A stretch of DNA of 64,000 nucleotides from Stutzerimonas stutzeri (GCF_024448715.1 NZ_JAMOHZ010000008.1:212349-276348), one strand, 5' to 3'. Numbered from the stretch's first letter, positions 1-8,640 are shown. Notes: a model not told the origin generated them from the sequence alone. A program made the numbers and translations.

Positions 1-87
1 ATACCCTTCAACGCGCGTGCTGTCGCCACAAACGTCGCACAGGACATCGTTAACCGACTCAGTCTGGACCATAGCTGTGATCTTCAT
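1..87 (-). CDS. Small CxxC protein, N-terminal part only (runs off the window)
   Basis: Reading leftward from an ATG at 87, the frame stays open for 29 codons to the window edge. It begins MKITAM and contains VLCDVC followed by STRVEGY. The same pattern (VICDFC, then TRIHDYG) occurs in the broken gene at 1092-1307, so the two are paralogues. The CxxC suggests half of a small zinc-binding site, which is inference. The function is not recognised. Lying outside the recombinase operon, it may be cargo of the accessory region. Confidence 0.45.
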   Translation of the reverse strand, partial: MKITAMVQTESVNDVLCDVCGDSTRVEGY

Positions 88-501
88 TGGCCACCTCTGC
101 CTGTGTCCATGTACGCCATCGTTAATCCTAGCATCGGCAGTTGGTGAGTGGTTGACAGCATGGTTGGGTCCTTTAAGGGAAGTCGTCGCCACCCTAGGAA
201 AGTGAAACTCTCACTGAGTATCAATACCGCGGTAGCTGCCAACACCAATAACCTGAGGTCATGGTGACTCGCCCACTGTCCATTCTGGCACCAAGGATGC
301 CAGTGCTGATTCACGCGGTTATTAACCTGACTTTGCCCTCCAGAGGAGTGGGACCCGCCTGAGGTGACCGGCCGAAGTCGGGCCAACAGCGGTCGTCTGG
401 TATCTAAGAAAACTTGGGCGATTCATTTCTTGTATAGCTATGCAGGTTTGGCTGGCTGAGCCAAGCTAAGGCTTCGAGCCGGCATATGCAGAGGCAAAGT
501 A
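88..501. other. Non-coding or degenerate accessory stretch
   Basis: About 400 bases without a convincing gene. Open frames on both strands (about 62 and 100 codons) have no recognisable domain and atypical composition. No tRNA, strong terminator or clear repeat was seen. It probably consists of decayed accessory DNA. Confidence 0.4.
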
Positions 502-705
502 ATGAGAATCAAGCCGATTCGTACCGATAGCGATCTGGCCGCGGCTTTCGCGCTTCTGGAGCAACTGTGGGGCGCCCAAATCGGTTCGCCAGAAGGTGAT
601 GTATTGGAAGAGCTCGCGGCACTAATCGAGAAATACGAGGACGAGCACTATCCGATGCCACCTTCAGATCCCGTGGAGGCCATTAAATTCCGAACGGACC
701 AGTAA
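502..705 (+). pseudogene. Truncated HigA-type antitoxin (N-terminal fragment)
   Basis: The 67-residue product, starting MRIKPIRTDSDL and ending DPVEAIKFRTDQ, matches the N-terminal part of HigA-family antitoxins. In that family the 'DPIEAIKF' segment is followed directly by an XRE helix-turn-helix of about 40-50 residues. Here a TAA stop falls exactly where that domain should begin, and no downstream frame restores it. The start has an AGAGG ribosome-binding site. No higB-like toxin gene is visible upstream. It is therefore an orphan fragment that could still make a short peptide. Family membership is from recognised sequence pattern; loss of DNA binding is inference. Confidence 0.6.
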
Positions 706-728
706 CGACTGGGCGAATCTAGGGCGAC

Positions 729-968
729 CTATAGCCAGGGACAAATGATCAAGTGAGCATGTTGCCGCACCAAGGGGCTACTATGGGCTATGGAAAGCCA
801 GCCGAGTACAACTGCCGGCTGGCAAGCTTCAGTTAACCGCTCAATGGTCAGCGCCATCGCTTGCGCCTCGGTTGGCTTAACAGTCATGGCTTCGGACGGT
901 TGGCAGAGGCCTTTAGGGTATACCGCAACTATCTGATAAAAGCCCTGCGCTAAAGCTGCTTTCGGCAT
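729..968 (-). CDS. Hypothetical small protein, 79 residues
   Basis: A 79-codon frame starts at an ATG preceded at good spacing by an AAGGG ribosome-binding site. The product begins MPKAALAQGFYQIVAVYPKG and then has an alanine-rich, helix-prone stretch with TEAQAMALTIERL. No known family, signal peptide or membrane segment is apparent. It lies in the degenerate accessory DNA left of the recombinase operon, so it could be a relic. The rest of 706-1091 shows nothing else convincing. Confidence 0.3.
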   Translation of the reverse strand: MPKAALAQGFYQIVAVYPKGLCQPSEAMTVKPTEAQAMALTIERLTEACQPAVVLGWLSIAHSSPLVRQHAHLIICPWL

Positions 969-1091
969 AGTTGCCCTTTTCAGCTGGCAGGTAATGGCCG
1001 ATTCCTGCCTAAACCGGCAGGCTCAAAGCGGTCATTATTGGCCAGCGGCAACAGACCGCTTCATTCACAAGAAAATTATTCAGGTGTGAGC

Positions 1092-1307
1092 ATGGAAATC
1101 AAATCGCTGGCGACGGTAGCCATGATTAAGGATGTGATCTGCGACTTTTGCTTCTCTGCTACCCGCATCCACGATTACGGCTTGCAATATGGCCGAATCA
1201 TCAACTCGTCCCCTTCCAGAACGTAGCGCGGAGCATGATCCGAGTGCTCGAATTTCAGGACGTAGCTGCCATGAGTCTTTTCCAAGCATAAGTTTCTGAA
1301 CACCTGA
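1092..1307 (+). pseudogene. Broken small CxxC protein (paralogue of the gene at 1-87)
   Basis: From the ATG at 1092 the frame reads MEIKSLATVAMIKDVICDFC and then TRIHDYGLQYG, parallel to the partial gene at the left edge. It soon meets a stop after PSRT. A cysteine-containing stretch (RSCHES) appears in another frame, and the original frame resumes with FSKHKFLNT before a stop at 1305-1307. This pattern suggests at least two indels in a gene of roughly 70-75 codons. The function is not recognised; CxxC suggests metal binding. Confidence 0.4.
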
Positions 1308-1706
1308 TCAGGTCTTCTTTTGAAGCTGTGAAACCGGCCGCTCCAACATCGATTGCGTCAGCCCATGCATATCCGCATTGGTTTGCCAGATCAAAAACCG
1401 GCTATGCATATCTCGAACAGCAGCTAACAGCTTCTGCTTGGTCGCTGTCAGTTCCTCAATGCGCTCGTTTGCTACCTGAATATCGCTAATCCAGCCCGGC
1501 TTCAGCTTCTGAGCCTTCAATGCCGCCTTGCAATTCTTCATCGCTAAATCCACGGCAGGTAGTTTCATCAGCGACTGGCGAGCACGACTGATACCCAGTT
1601 TTTCTTTGCAGGCATCAACGAGCAAAGGCCAGGTCAGCTTCGGCTCTGACCATTCCTCAATCAGCTTAATGATGCGCTTCTCATCCTTTGGCGTTAAATG
1701 CCCCAT
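1308..1706 (-). CDS. Small partner protein of the recombinase operon (TnpC-like position)
   Basis: This 132-residue basic protein is the last gene of the four-gene recombinase operon. It starts 2 bases after the stop of the 743-residue recombinase, so it is almost certainly co-translated. Residues about 10-55 look like a helical DNA-binding region (LTWPLLVDACKEKLGISRAR). Residues about 75-105 form a probable coiled coil (VANERIEELTATKQKLLAAV). Tn554-type and related elements carry a comparable small third protein (TnpC, about 125 residues) that assists the two recombinases. I infer the same accessory role from size, position and coiled coil, not from a sequence match. Confidence 0.6.
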   Translation of the reverse strand: MGHLTPKDEKRIIKLIEEWSEPKLTWPLLVDACKEKLGISRARQSLMKLPAVDLAMKNCKAALKAQKLKPGWISDIQVANERIEELTATKQKLLAAVRDMHSRFLIWQTNADMHGLTQSMLERPVSQLQKKT

Positions 1707-1708
1707 CG

Positions 1709-3940
1709 TTAACCCTCGATCTCGTCCAGCAAAGCCAATACGTCATCCAACGGTGTTAACGCCTCTTGCGCATGGTTCTCTTCAATGACTTTGACTGCGA
1801 TCAGCCCCGACATTGCGGCGGCGTTCTTGGTCAGCGTCCAACCGTTGTCGGCGTTCCACACAATGTCACCATTTTTGAGTTCGGGGTTTTCCAGCGTTTG
1901 GATGAGCGCCTCGCACTTAAAGAGCTTCTCACCCAGTTTTTTGGCCGACTCCGATGCTCCAAACACACCACGAGACTGCGCATCCATGGCTTTATCTAGG
2001 CGGCGTTTAAGGTCGTCGCGTTCTTCCATGAGGTTGCCCAGCTTCACGTCATCCCCTTTGACGCAACCGAGCCGCCCGCAGTCCAAACAGGCACCCATTT
2101 TCGGGCAGGGCTCGGATTCGAAGTTGTGTGCACAAACGCCGAGATGGGTTTGATGGATAATGCGGTCTTGCTCACCCTCGCGCAGTTCCCTCACCTCAGC
2201 CAGGGTCAGCGGCTGATTGGTTTTGACCTTGTCCAGACGCTGAGCAGCGGCGCTGTGCTTCGTTTTGGGGTGGTAAGCCGCAACCCTTTGGGTGCGATCC
2301 TCGATGGTCTCATGGTTGTAGATAGACCCCATCGTCGTGCGTCCAGAGAAGGCGTCAATCAGGAGCTGCGACAGACCGGCCTCGTGCATCCGCGTGTTCA
2401 ATTCGTGCCGAAACGCATGCGTGTTCACCTTGAGACCGGGGTAGCCATAGCGCTCGAACAGGCTTTTCTTTCTCTGGTTGTTCGTACCGCCTAGTTGCGT
2501 ACTCAACCGGATATAATTCGCCGCGATCTCCACGCCAAACCCGTGTATCACAACGCTAGCTGAGTCGTCAGTCAGTGCTCCCGTGCGCACGGTGAACAAC
2601 GCATCACGGTATCTCACACGAGCTTTGCCCTCCGTATAGGGCGTGGTGTATGGAAAATCCTTTGGAAGATATTTTTCACGCAACAGCACATTGAGCTTGC
2701 GCAGCGTGAGCGCACACCGGTCGTCATACGCAAAACCCTGGATTCCTGGCTTGTCCTTAACAAATTTGCGCGTCCCTACTCTATCCCACCCGACACGGAT
2801 CTCGGCCAAGAGGGCTCGGGCGGCGGGGCTGAGCGCCTTTCGCTTCTCCAGGGGTTTTAGGAAATTGACATTGAATACGGATCGCGAGCCGTTGACGTTA
2901 CAAACGGAGAGTTTTAGCGCGGCACAGGCTTCGGCGTACGAGAGCGGTTCATCAGGCCCCCTGGGTGGCAGCCCTTCATGGGGCGGAAACTCATCGGGAT
3001 GGTCTTCCAGCCAGGCGGCGTAAGCCCGCGCCTCGTCGGTGATCGGTCTCAGTAACGTGATGACACGCTCGACGACCGGCTCCATCTCAGGCCTAACGAC
3101 GGGCTTCAGCATCACTTGGTTTATCTTTTCCGCGTACCAGCGCAGGAACATGCGCCGATTACCCTGGGTATCCTCTTTGAATACCTGGCAATCCACTTCT
3201 ACATCCGCCAATTCACCCACGCGACTCGGTGCGCTCAGCAACAGCGCACAGGCGGATGTCACAACGATATCGAGGGGGGCTGTCAATTCGTTTGAGAACA
3301 CTTCCCCGAGGGCTCTGATCGCGTCAGGGCTGGGCAGTTTCTGTTCCCGATCCGCTTTTTGCTGCTTGAGCGTGCCACGCGGTCTGAGCGTCAGCGGAGT
3401 GGTCCACCGGAAGTCAGACTTGAGCAATTTTTTGGCCCGCATCAGGGTGATGATGGCCTCAAGTGTCCTGCCGTGCTGGTATGCGGTGTTGCCTTTTGTC
3501 CAGCGACGCTTCATTTCCTCGCACGCGTTATTACAGACAGCGGCGGACACCCGCGTCACATCCTGCGTGCCGGTCAACTCGAACAGGGCGACTTTCATCG
3601 CGGCCAAGGCTCTAAGCCACTCTGTCATCACCTTTCTCTGCAAATACACCCTTCGGTACACCAGTATGGCTTTGGCAAAGTCCGTGAAGGTTGCCTGCAT
3701 CGCCTTTGGGGCAACGTTGGTCGATCCGAGCGCCGTGAAGCTACAGGCATAGAAGCCATGGCGGTGCCAACTGCCGTCTTCCCAGCGAATACTCGAGTGC
3801 ACTTGATTGGGAATGCCTTTGGGCAGGGTCTGTTTTGCCCATTCGATAAACGCCGCGAGCTGAGCCTCAGCGGCCAGATGGCTCCTGGGCTTAAAATCGA
3901 CAACGTTGTTCGCCGGTTCAGAATAAAGCTCCTCGGTCAT
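1709..3940 (-). CDS. Large tyrosine recombinase (third of the operon, TnpB-like)
   Basis: This 743-residue site-specific recombinase has candidate catalytic residues in tyrosine-recombinase order: Arg240 in SAPSRVGEL, His508/Arg511/His512 in HAFRH, and nucleophile Tyr541 in GSIYNHE. After the catalytic domain comes a cysteine cluster (Cys603, 612, 618, 621, 626), probably a zinc site, and then a coiled-coil tail. The length is about twice that of phage integrases, the extra mass being a long N-terminal region and the C-terminal extension. The start overlaps the stop of the previous gene as ATGA, implying translational coupling. It probably acts with the two upstream recombinases in excision and integration of the element. 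Confidence 0.8.
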   Translation of the reverse strand: MTEELYSEPANNVVDFKPRSHLAAEAQLAAFIEWAKQTLPKGIPNQVHSSIRWEDGSWHRHGFYACSFTALGSTNVAPKAMQATFTDFAKAILVYRRVYLQRKVMTEWLRALAAMKVALFELTGTQDVTRVSAAVCNNACEEMKRRWTKGNTAYQHGRTLEAIITLMRAKKLLKSDFRWTTPLTLRPRGTLKQQKADREQKLPSPDAIRALGEVFSNELTAPLDIVVTSACALLLSAPSRVGELADVEVDCQVFKEDTQGNRRMFLRWYAEKINQVMLKPVVRPEMEPVVERVITLLRPITDEARAYAAWLEDHPDEFPPHEGLPPRGPDEPLSYAEACAALKLSVCNVNGSRSVFNVNFLKPLEKRKALSPAARALLAEIRVGWDRVGTRKFVKDKPGIQGFAYDDRCALTLRKLNVLLREKYLPKDFPYTTPYTEGKARVRYRDALFTVRTGALTDDSASVVIHGFGVEIAANYIRLSTQLGGTNNQRKKSLFERYGYPGLKVNTHAFRHELNTRMHEAGLSQLLIDAFSGRTTMGSIYNHETIEDRTQRVAAYHPKTKHSAAAQRLDKVKTNQPLTLAEVRELREGEQDRIIHQTHLGVCAHNFESEPCPKMGACLDCGRLGCVKGDDVKLGNLMEERDDLKRRLDKAMDAQSRGVFGASESAKKLGEKLFKCEALIQTLENPELKNGDIVWNADNGWTLTKNAAAMSGLIAVKVIEENHAQEALTPLDDVLALLDEIEG

Positions 3941-5526
3941 TCGCCTTTCCTTCCCGATCGCAGCATGGCCTCACAATCCAGAATCACCTTGCGGCAAGCC
4001 AGAATTGCCCGATCCCAGAGCACACCGGTCGTTTTATCCGTGGCAATGGTTTGCGCCCGACGACGTTCCAATCGCTCAAGAACCGCGCGGTGATTGGCGT
4101 GCAGAAGGGGCTGGAATTTTCCGCATGCGTAACAGGTGTAAGGCGCATCGAGATGGCAGGCGGCAGTGGCGCCGCATACTGCCACATCCTCGATTTGTCG
4201 ATCCGCTCGATCCCCGTATTTCGCTGAGGTGCGATCCGTGACGATGATCCCGGTGAACGCATTCACAACCAAGGCCAAATGGTCGCTCATCTTAGCGTCG
4301 ATCAACGCCAGCAACTCCGGCGACACGGCTCGGTACTTTCGCACTGTATGAGTAGTTGTGTGCATCAATGCGCGGGCCATTGCCCACTCATCCAGCCCCG
4401 CATTGGAAAGATCCGTGCCGAGGGTGTGCCTGAATCGATGCCCCCGCGTCAATTTCAGTGGCTGATGGGTACGAGGCGAAATCGGAAAGCCCTCCATCCG
4501 CTCGATGCACCTAAGCCAATGATTGATCGTGCCTGATCCGGCATGAAAGGTCGGCTGCGGCGCGTCTTCGAGGCCTTTTTGAAGGGGGCTATCGAGCAAA
4601 ACAGGGGGATTTTTCCGCTCCCAAGGTTTTGCTACTTCATGATCCAGCTTCTGACGAAAGAGGGGCACATTCTCAATGGCCGCATTCCAGTTGGCACCGT
4701 CAGGATACGTTTGCCAGAGTTGCGCCAGAACCATTGCCTTGTAGGCCTGCACAGTGTTGTAAAGGTCCTTATCAAGGCTGAACATTTCGGACTTCGTTCG
4801 CCAACCCGCCTCGTCGTCTTTTTGCTTTGCCCAGTGAAATCTGACCCTGCAGCCCTGATCGCTCTTAGTGAAATCACCAAAAACCATCATTCGCACTTGC
4901 GCGCCACGCTGCCCGTAAATCATCAGCATGCGCAGGTAAAGGTACCGCTCGAAATCTAAGTGCCCGTGACAAAACTGCTCATGTATCCATTGGTGCAGCG
5001 CGTCTTGCTCCGCCTGCGTGAACGGGCCTTGTTCGGGGTCCAGGCTGAGGATCACATCGTTGCCGGAATTCTTTTTCTTGGGCAGTGCCTGGTAGGCGTC
5101 GATCAGGGGTTGCGTCGGGCGCTGTTCGAGGGATTCGCAGTCGTGCCAAAACGCCATGAAAGCGGTAATGACACTAAACTCTCTATTGTTAAAGCGCTCC
5201 CGCAGAGCGATGAGTTGACCCTCGTTGAGCGGGTCAAGCCCGGCCTGAGCAGCCCGCGACAACGCACTGGTGGTGCAAGCAACCGTGCCCGCTGCCACAT
5301 CGGCCATTCGGTACGCCAAGGCGGCGTGCAACCAAGGCTTCCAATCCGGCGAGACGCAGGCAACAGCGGCTTTCCAGTTGACTGAATGATTAGCCGATCT
5401 GTCCGGTTTCCACATCGGTTCGGCCGGTGTGAACACCTCCCCACATTTCGCCAGGCGAGGCGTGTTCAGCCATGCATCGAGGCTTTCCTTCGTGGGTGCC
5501 TGAAGTGCTTCGACGGCGATGCTCAC
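3937..5526 (-). CDS. Tyrosine recombinase (second of the operon)
   Basis: I place the start at the GTG at 5526-5524. It overlaps the upstream stop as GTGA and is preceded by AAGGAGG at ideal spacing, giving 529 residues; an ATG 150 bases further upstream is less likely. Candidate catalytic residues are Arg207 in GQRGAQV, His363/Arg366/His367 in HRFRH, and Tyr398 in VRKYRA. A C-terminal cysteine group (Cys451, 457, 465, 468, with CYACGKF) resembles the zinc-like tail of TnpB-type recombinases of Tn554-like elements. Its role is strand exchange for the mobile element, probably as a heteromeric complex with its two neighbours. Confidence 0.8.
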   Translation of the reverse strand: MSIAVEALQAPTKESLDAWLNTPRLAKCGEVFTPAEPMWKPDRSANHSVNWKAAVACVSPDWKPWLHAALAYRMADVAAGTVACTTSALSRAAQAGLDPLNEGQLIALRERFNNREFSVITAFMAFWHDCESLEQRPTQPLIDAYQALPKKKNSGNDVILSLDPEQGPFTQAEQDALHQWIHEQFCHGHLDFERYLYLRMLMIYGQRGAQVRMMVFGDFTKSDQGCRVRFHWAKQKDDEAGWRTKSEMFSLDKDLYNTVQAYKAMVLAQLWQTYPDGANWNAAIENVPLFRQKLDHEVAKPWERKNPPVLLDSPLQKGLEDAPQPTFHAGSGTINHWLRCIERMEGFPISPRTHQPLKLTRGHRFRHTLGTDLSNAGLDEWAMARALMHTTTHTVRKYRAVSPELLALIDAKMSDHLALVVNAFTGIIVTDRTSAKYGDRADRQIEDVAVCGATAACHLDAPYTCYACGKFQPLLHANHRAVLERLERRRAQTIATDKTTGVLWDRAILACRKVILDCEAMLRSGRKGE

Positions 5527-6788
5527 TCTGAACCTCCTTGTGTCGTGCCGGCCTTCTGACGGCTGGACGTAAACCGCTCGGCCCGTTTCTGTATCGCTTT
5601 GTCTGCCTCTTCCTTCCAGAATTTCGCGCCGTAGTGGCCTGGCATGTTCGAATCGGGACTCCAGCCGAACATCCATGTGAGGGTCTTTTGTACTTGCGTG
5701 GTGCGATCCTCCGGCGTGAGCACTGCCAGTTCCTCACGCATGCTTTCCAGCATCGTGTAGACCGCGTCATGCCTCAGAATATGCGGGTGCACATGAGCCA
5801 GTTCCGGCGCTATTTCTCGGACCCTGGACAGAACGCCATCCACTGCCTTGATGGTCAGAGGTCCGCCCTCATTTCGCTTGTGCGCCACCAGCAAAAACGG
5901 ATGCCTTCTCGCTTGCGATGCGCGGTTACGGGGCTTTCTGTGGCGATATTTCGATTCGTATTCAGTAATTGCGTCATACAGGTCATCGGTCATCACCAGC
6001 ATGCGCTCGTGGGTTTTGAATTGCGGGGCCATGGTTCGTGGATCGAGGCTCTCATCCTCCAGATTAACCACCGCTAGTTGACGACTGTGCCAGTGAATAT
6101 CGCTGGTCTTGATCAGCAGCATCTCTGAGCGGCGCAGCCCCATGTCGAGACCCAGCAGCAAAATGATGTAGTTACGCAGCCTGATGGCTTCATCTGAAAA
6201 GGGGTTCTCGGAGCAATCCGGATGCATGATTTCCAGCAATCGAGTTCGCTCCAGGCTGGTAAGCCCTTTCATTTCGTCCGTTCGCGTTTTTTTCCACGCA
6301 GGGCTGGCCGCTTTGATCTTGCGGTTGATGCGCTTCTTCAGGTCGTCAACCGCCTCATATCGTGTTAAGTGATCACCCAACTTGTCATAGAGGAAGGCCA
6401 GATAGTCGCGTACCGCCTCGATTCGCTGACGCGCATGGACTTTGCCAACGGATTTGTATGCAGTCGGATGCAAACGCATCCCCGCATACTTCATGGCCAG
6501 GGTTTCCTTGCTAAACCCCGCGTCCGACACAAACCTAGAAAGCTCACTGTCTGTCAGGTATTGGCTGTGAGGGCGCTGTTCGATGCGAGAAATCAGATCA
6601 ATGGAGGAAAAAGCCAGAAACTCCGCGAACACGGCCAGATGCTCAAGGTACTTCTTGGTCGTTTCGAGGGCTCTTCCGGAGTGCTCCATGGTGATGTAAA
6701 GGTTGGGGTAGTAGACCGGGATGTAGTCTTGCACCAGCAGCTTTCTTCGAGCAGCATTCACCACCAGCTCTATGACTTGGAAACCCAT
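5523..6788 (-). CDS. Tyrosine recombinase / integrase (first of the operon)
   Basis: This 421-residue integrase has a SAM-like N-terminal core-binding region (about 30-140) and a catalytic domain with Arg219 (GLRRSE), His336/Arg339/His340 (HILRH) and Tyr386 (GHYGAKF). It is the promoter-proximal gene of a four-gene operon. The start has a GGGAG ribosome-binding site, with a candidate promoter at 6818-6845. The gene sits at the boundary with the core gene ettA, facing away from it, as element integrases often do next to an attachment site. It catalyses site-specific strand exchange; the target site is not known. Confidence 0.85.
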   Translation of the reverse strand: MGFQVIELVVNAARRKLLVQDYIPVYYPNLYITMEHSGRALETTKKYLEHLAVFAEFLAFSSIDLISRIEQRPHSQYLTDSELSRFVSDAGFSKETLAMKYAGMRLHPTAYKSVGKVHARQRIEAVRDYLAFLYDKLGDHLTRYEAVDDLKKRINRKIKAASPAWKKTRTDEMKGLTSLERTRLLEIMHPDCSENPFSDEAIRLRNYIILLLGLDMGLRRSEMLLIKTSDIHWHSRQLAVVNLEDESLDPRTMAPQFKTHERMLVMTDDLYDAITEYESKYRHRKPRNRASQARRHPFLLVAHKRNEGGPLTIKAVDGVLSRVREIAPELAHVHPHILRHDAVYTMLESMREELAVLTPEDRTTQVQKTLTWMFGWSPDSNMPGHYGAKFWKEEADKAIQKRAERFTSSRQKAGTTQGGSE

Positions 6789-6817
6789 GTTGCTCCCTCA
6801 TAAACATAACTTTTCTA

Positions 6818-6845
6818 AGTATAGTCATCGACATCAGACAGTCAG
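6818..6845 (-). promoter_or_regulatory. Candidate promoter of the recombinase operon
   Basis: On the minus strand, a -35-like CTGACT (6845-6840) and a -10-like TATACT (6823-6818) are separated by 16 bases. They lie about 30 bases upstream of the first integrase start. No operator repeat was seen. Confidence 0.45.
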
Positions 6846-6934
6846 CGCAAAACTTAACGTTTTAATTTCCCGAATTTAAGCACCTGTCTCTATCCTCAAC
6901 GCCCGGAAAATACAGGTTAAAGGCGAATCAAACC

Positions 6935-8629
6935 ATGTCCAAAAGTGACAAAGCAGGCAAAACAGGCTCTTACGTCTACACCATGCACCGGCTGAGTAAA
7001 GTCGTTCCGCCGAAGCGTGAAATCCTCAAGAACATTTCCCTGTCATTCTTCCCTGGCGCCAAGATCGGCGTGCTTGGTCTCAACGGCTCGGGCAAATCTA
7101 CTCTGCTGAAGATCATGGCTGGCGTCGACACTGAGTTCGACGGCGAAGCGCGCGCCATGCCCGAGCTGAATGTCGGCTATCTACCACAGGAACCCCAACT
7201 CGACCCGAGCAAGACCGTTCGCGAAGTCGTCGAGGAGGCCGTCAGCGGTATAAAGGACGCGCAGGCACGTCTGGACGAAGTCTACGCGGCCTACGCCGAA
7301 CCCGATGCCGACTTCGACAAGCTGGCCGCCGAGCAGGCCAAGCTCGAAGCCATTCTGCAAGCCAGCGACGGCCACAACCTGGAGCGCCAGCTGGAAGTCG
7401 CCGCCGACGCCCTGCGTCTGCCGCCGTGGGATGCCAAGGTCGAGCATTTGTCCGGTGGTGAAAAGCGCCGCGTTGCGCTGTGCCGCCTGTTGCTGTCGGC
7501 ACCCGACATGCTGTTGCTGGACGAACCGACCAACCACCTGGACGCCGATTCGGTAGCCTGGCTGGAGCATTTCCTCCACGACTTCAACGGCACCGTGGTG
7601 GCGATCACCCACGACCGATACTTCCTCGACAACGTCGCCGGCTGGATCCTCGAACTCGACCGCGGCGCCGGCATCCCTTACGAGGGCAACTATTCCGGGT
7701 GGCTGGAAGCCAAATCCAACCGCCTGGCGCAGGAATCCAAGCAGCAATCGGCCCATGAAAAGGCCATGAAGGAAGAGCTGGAGTGGGTGCGCAAAGGCGC
7801 CAAAGCCCGTCAGGCAAAGTCCAAGGCGCGCCTGCAGCGCTTCGAGGAACTGCAATCGCAGGAATTCCAGAAGCGCAGCGAGACCAACGAAATCTACATC
7901 CCGGCTGGGCCGCGCCTGGGCGACAAGGTCATCGACTTCAAGAACGTGACCAAGGGCTACGGCGATCGCGTACTGATCGAAGACCTTTCGTTCAGCATGC
8001 CCAAGGGCGCCATCGTCGGCGTGATTGGCGGCAACGGCGCGGGCAAGTCCACGCTGTTCCGCATGATCATGGGCAAGGAGCAGCCAGACTCGGGCAGCAT
8101 CGAAATCGGCGACACCGTGCAGGTTGCGTGCGTGGACCAGAGCCGCGATGACCTCGACGGCAGCAAGTCTGTCTGGGAAGCGGTGTCCGGCGGCTCCGAC
8201 ATGATCCGCATCGGCAACTATGAAGTTCCGTCGCGTACCTATGTGGGGCGCTTCAACTTCAAAGGCGGCGACCAACAGAAGTTCGTCAAGGATCTGTCCG
8301 GCGGTGAGCGTGGCCGTTTGCACCTGGCGTTGACGCTCAAGGAAGGCGCCAACGTGCTGCTGCTCGACGAACCGTCCAATGATCTCGACGTGGAAACGCT
8401 GCGTTCGCTGGAAGAAGCACTGCTGGACTTCCCCGGCGCGGCCATCGTGATCTCCCACGACCGCTGGTTCCTCGACCGGGTCGCTACTCACATCCTGTCT
8501 TATGAAGATAACGGCGAAATCGTGTTCTTCGAAGGCAACTACACCGAGTACGAAGCCGACCGCAAGAAGCGCCTGGGCGACGCCGCCTCCCAGCCGCACC
8601 GGGTGAAATACAAGAAGCTAGCCCAGTAA
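6935..8629 (+). CDS. ettA: Energy-dependent translational throttle protein EttA
   Basis: This ABC-F ATPase binds the ribosomal E site and gates entry into the elongation cycle according to ATP/ADP ratio. Two ABC cassettes are visible: Walker A GLNGSGKS (48-55) with signature LSGGEKRR, and a second Walker A GGNGAGKS with signature LSGGERGR. They are joined by the charged linker with the ARQAKSKARLQ segment, and there is no membrane domain. At 564 residues it is slightly longer than the E. coli protein (555), because the usual short N-terminus before YVYTMHR is replaced by MSKSDKAGKTGS. A strong terminator follows. It is the core gene that flanks the mobile element. Confidence 0.95.
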   Translation: MSKSDKAGKTGSYVYTMHRLSKVVPPKREILKNISLSFFPGAKIGVLGLNGSGKSTLLKIMAGVDTEFDGEARAMPELNVGYLPQEPQLDPSKTVREVVEEAVSGIKDAQARLDEVYAAYAEPDADFDKLAAEQAKLEAILQASDGHNLERQLEVAADALRLPPWDAKVEHLSGGEKRRVALCRLLLSAPDMLLLDEPTNHLDADSVAWLEHFLHDFNGTVVAITHDRYFLDNVAGWILELDRGAGIPYEGNYSGWLEAKSNRLAQESKQQSAHEKAMKEELEWVRKGAKARQAKSKARLQRFEELQSQEFQKRSETNEIYIPAGPRLGDKVIDFKNVTKGYGDRVLIEDLSFSMPKGAIVGVIGGNGAGKSTLFRMIMGKEQPDSGSIEIGDTVQVACVDQSRDDLDGSKSVWEAVSGGSDMIRIGNYEVPSRTYVGRFNFKGGDQQKFVKDLSGGERGRLHLALTLKEGANVLLLDEPSNDLDVETLRSLEEALLDFPGAAIVISHDRWFLDRVATHILSYEDNGEIVFFEGNYTEYEADRKKRLGDAASQPHRVKYKKLAQ

Positions 8630-8640
8630 CCCGACCGATG

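Larger units (their letters stand above)
1308..6845 (-). mobile_element. Three-tyrosine-recombinase module of an integrated element
   Basis: The module comprises four genes in one direction with 4-base overlaps or a 2-base gap: three recombinases of 421, 529 and 743 residues, each with a complete catalytic set, and a 132-residue helper. The architecture recalls TnpA/TnpB/TnpC of Tn554, recombinase-in-trio (RIT) elements and the gamma-mobile-trio family. The sizes and the four-gene layout do not let me assign one of these. The element extends past the left window edge. The right end should lie between 6789 and 6934. I could not identify terminal or attachment repeats. Confidence 0.65.

Noticed and set aside
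3359..4093. 244-codon plus frame opposite the recombinase genes
   Set aside because: It spans two coupled minus-strand genes and is antisense shadow.
7181..8599. Long 472-codon minus-strand frame opposite ettA
   Set aside because: It is a shadow of the codon bias in ettA; its product has no domain and its span is fully covered by a certain gene.
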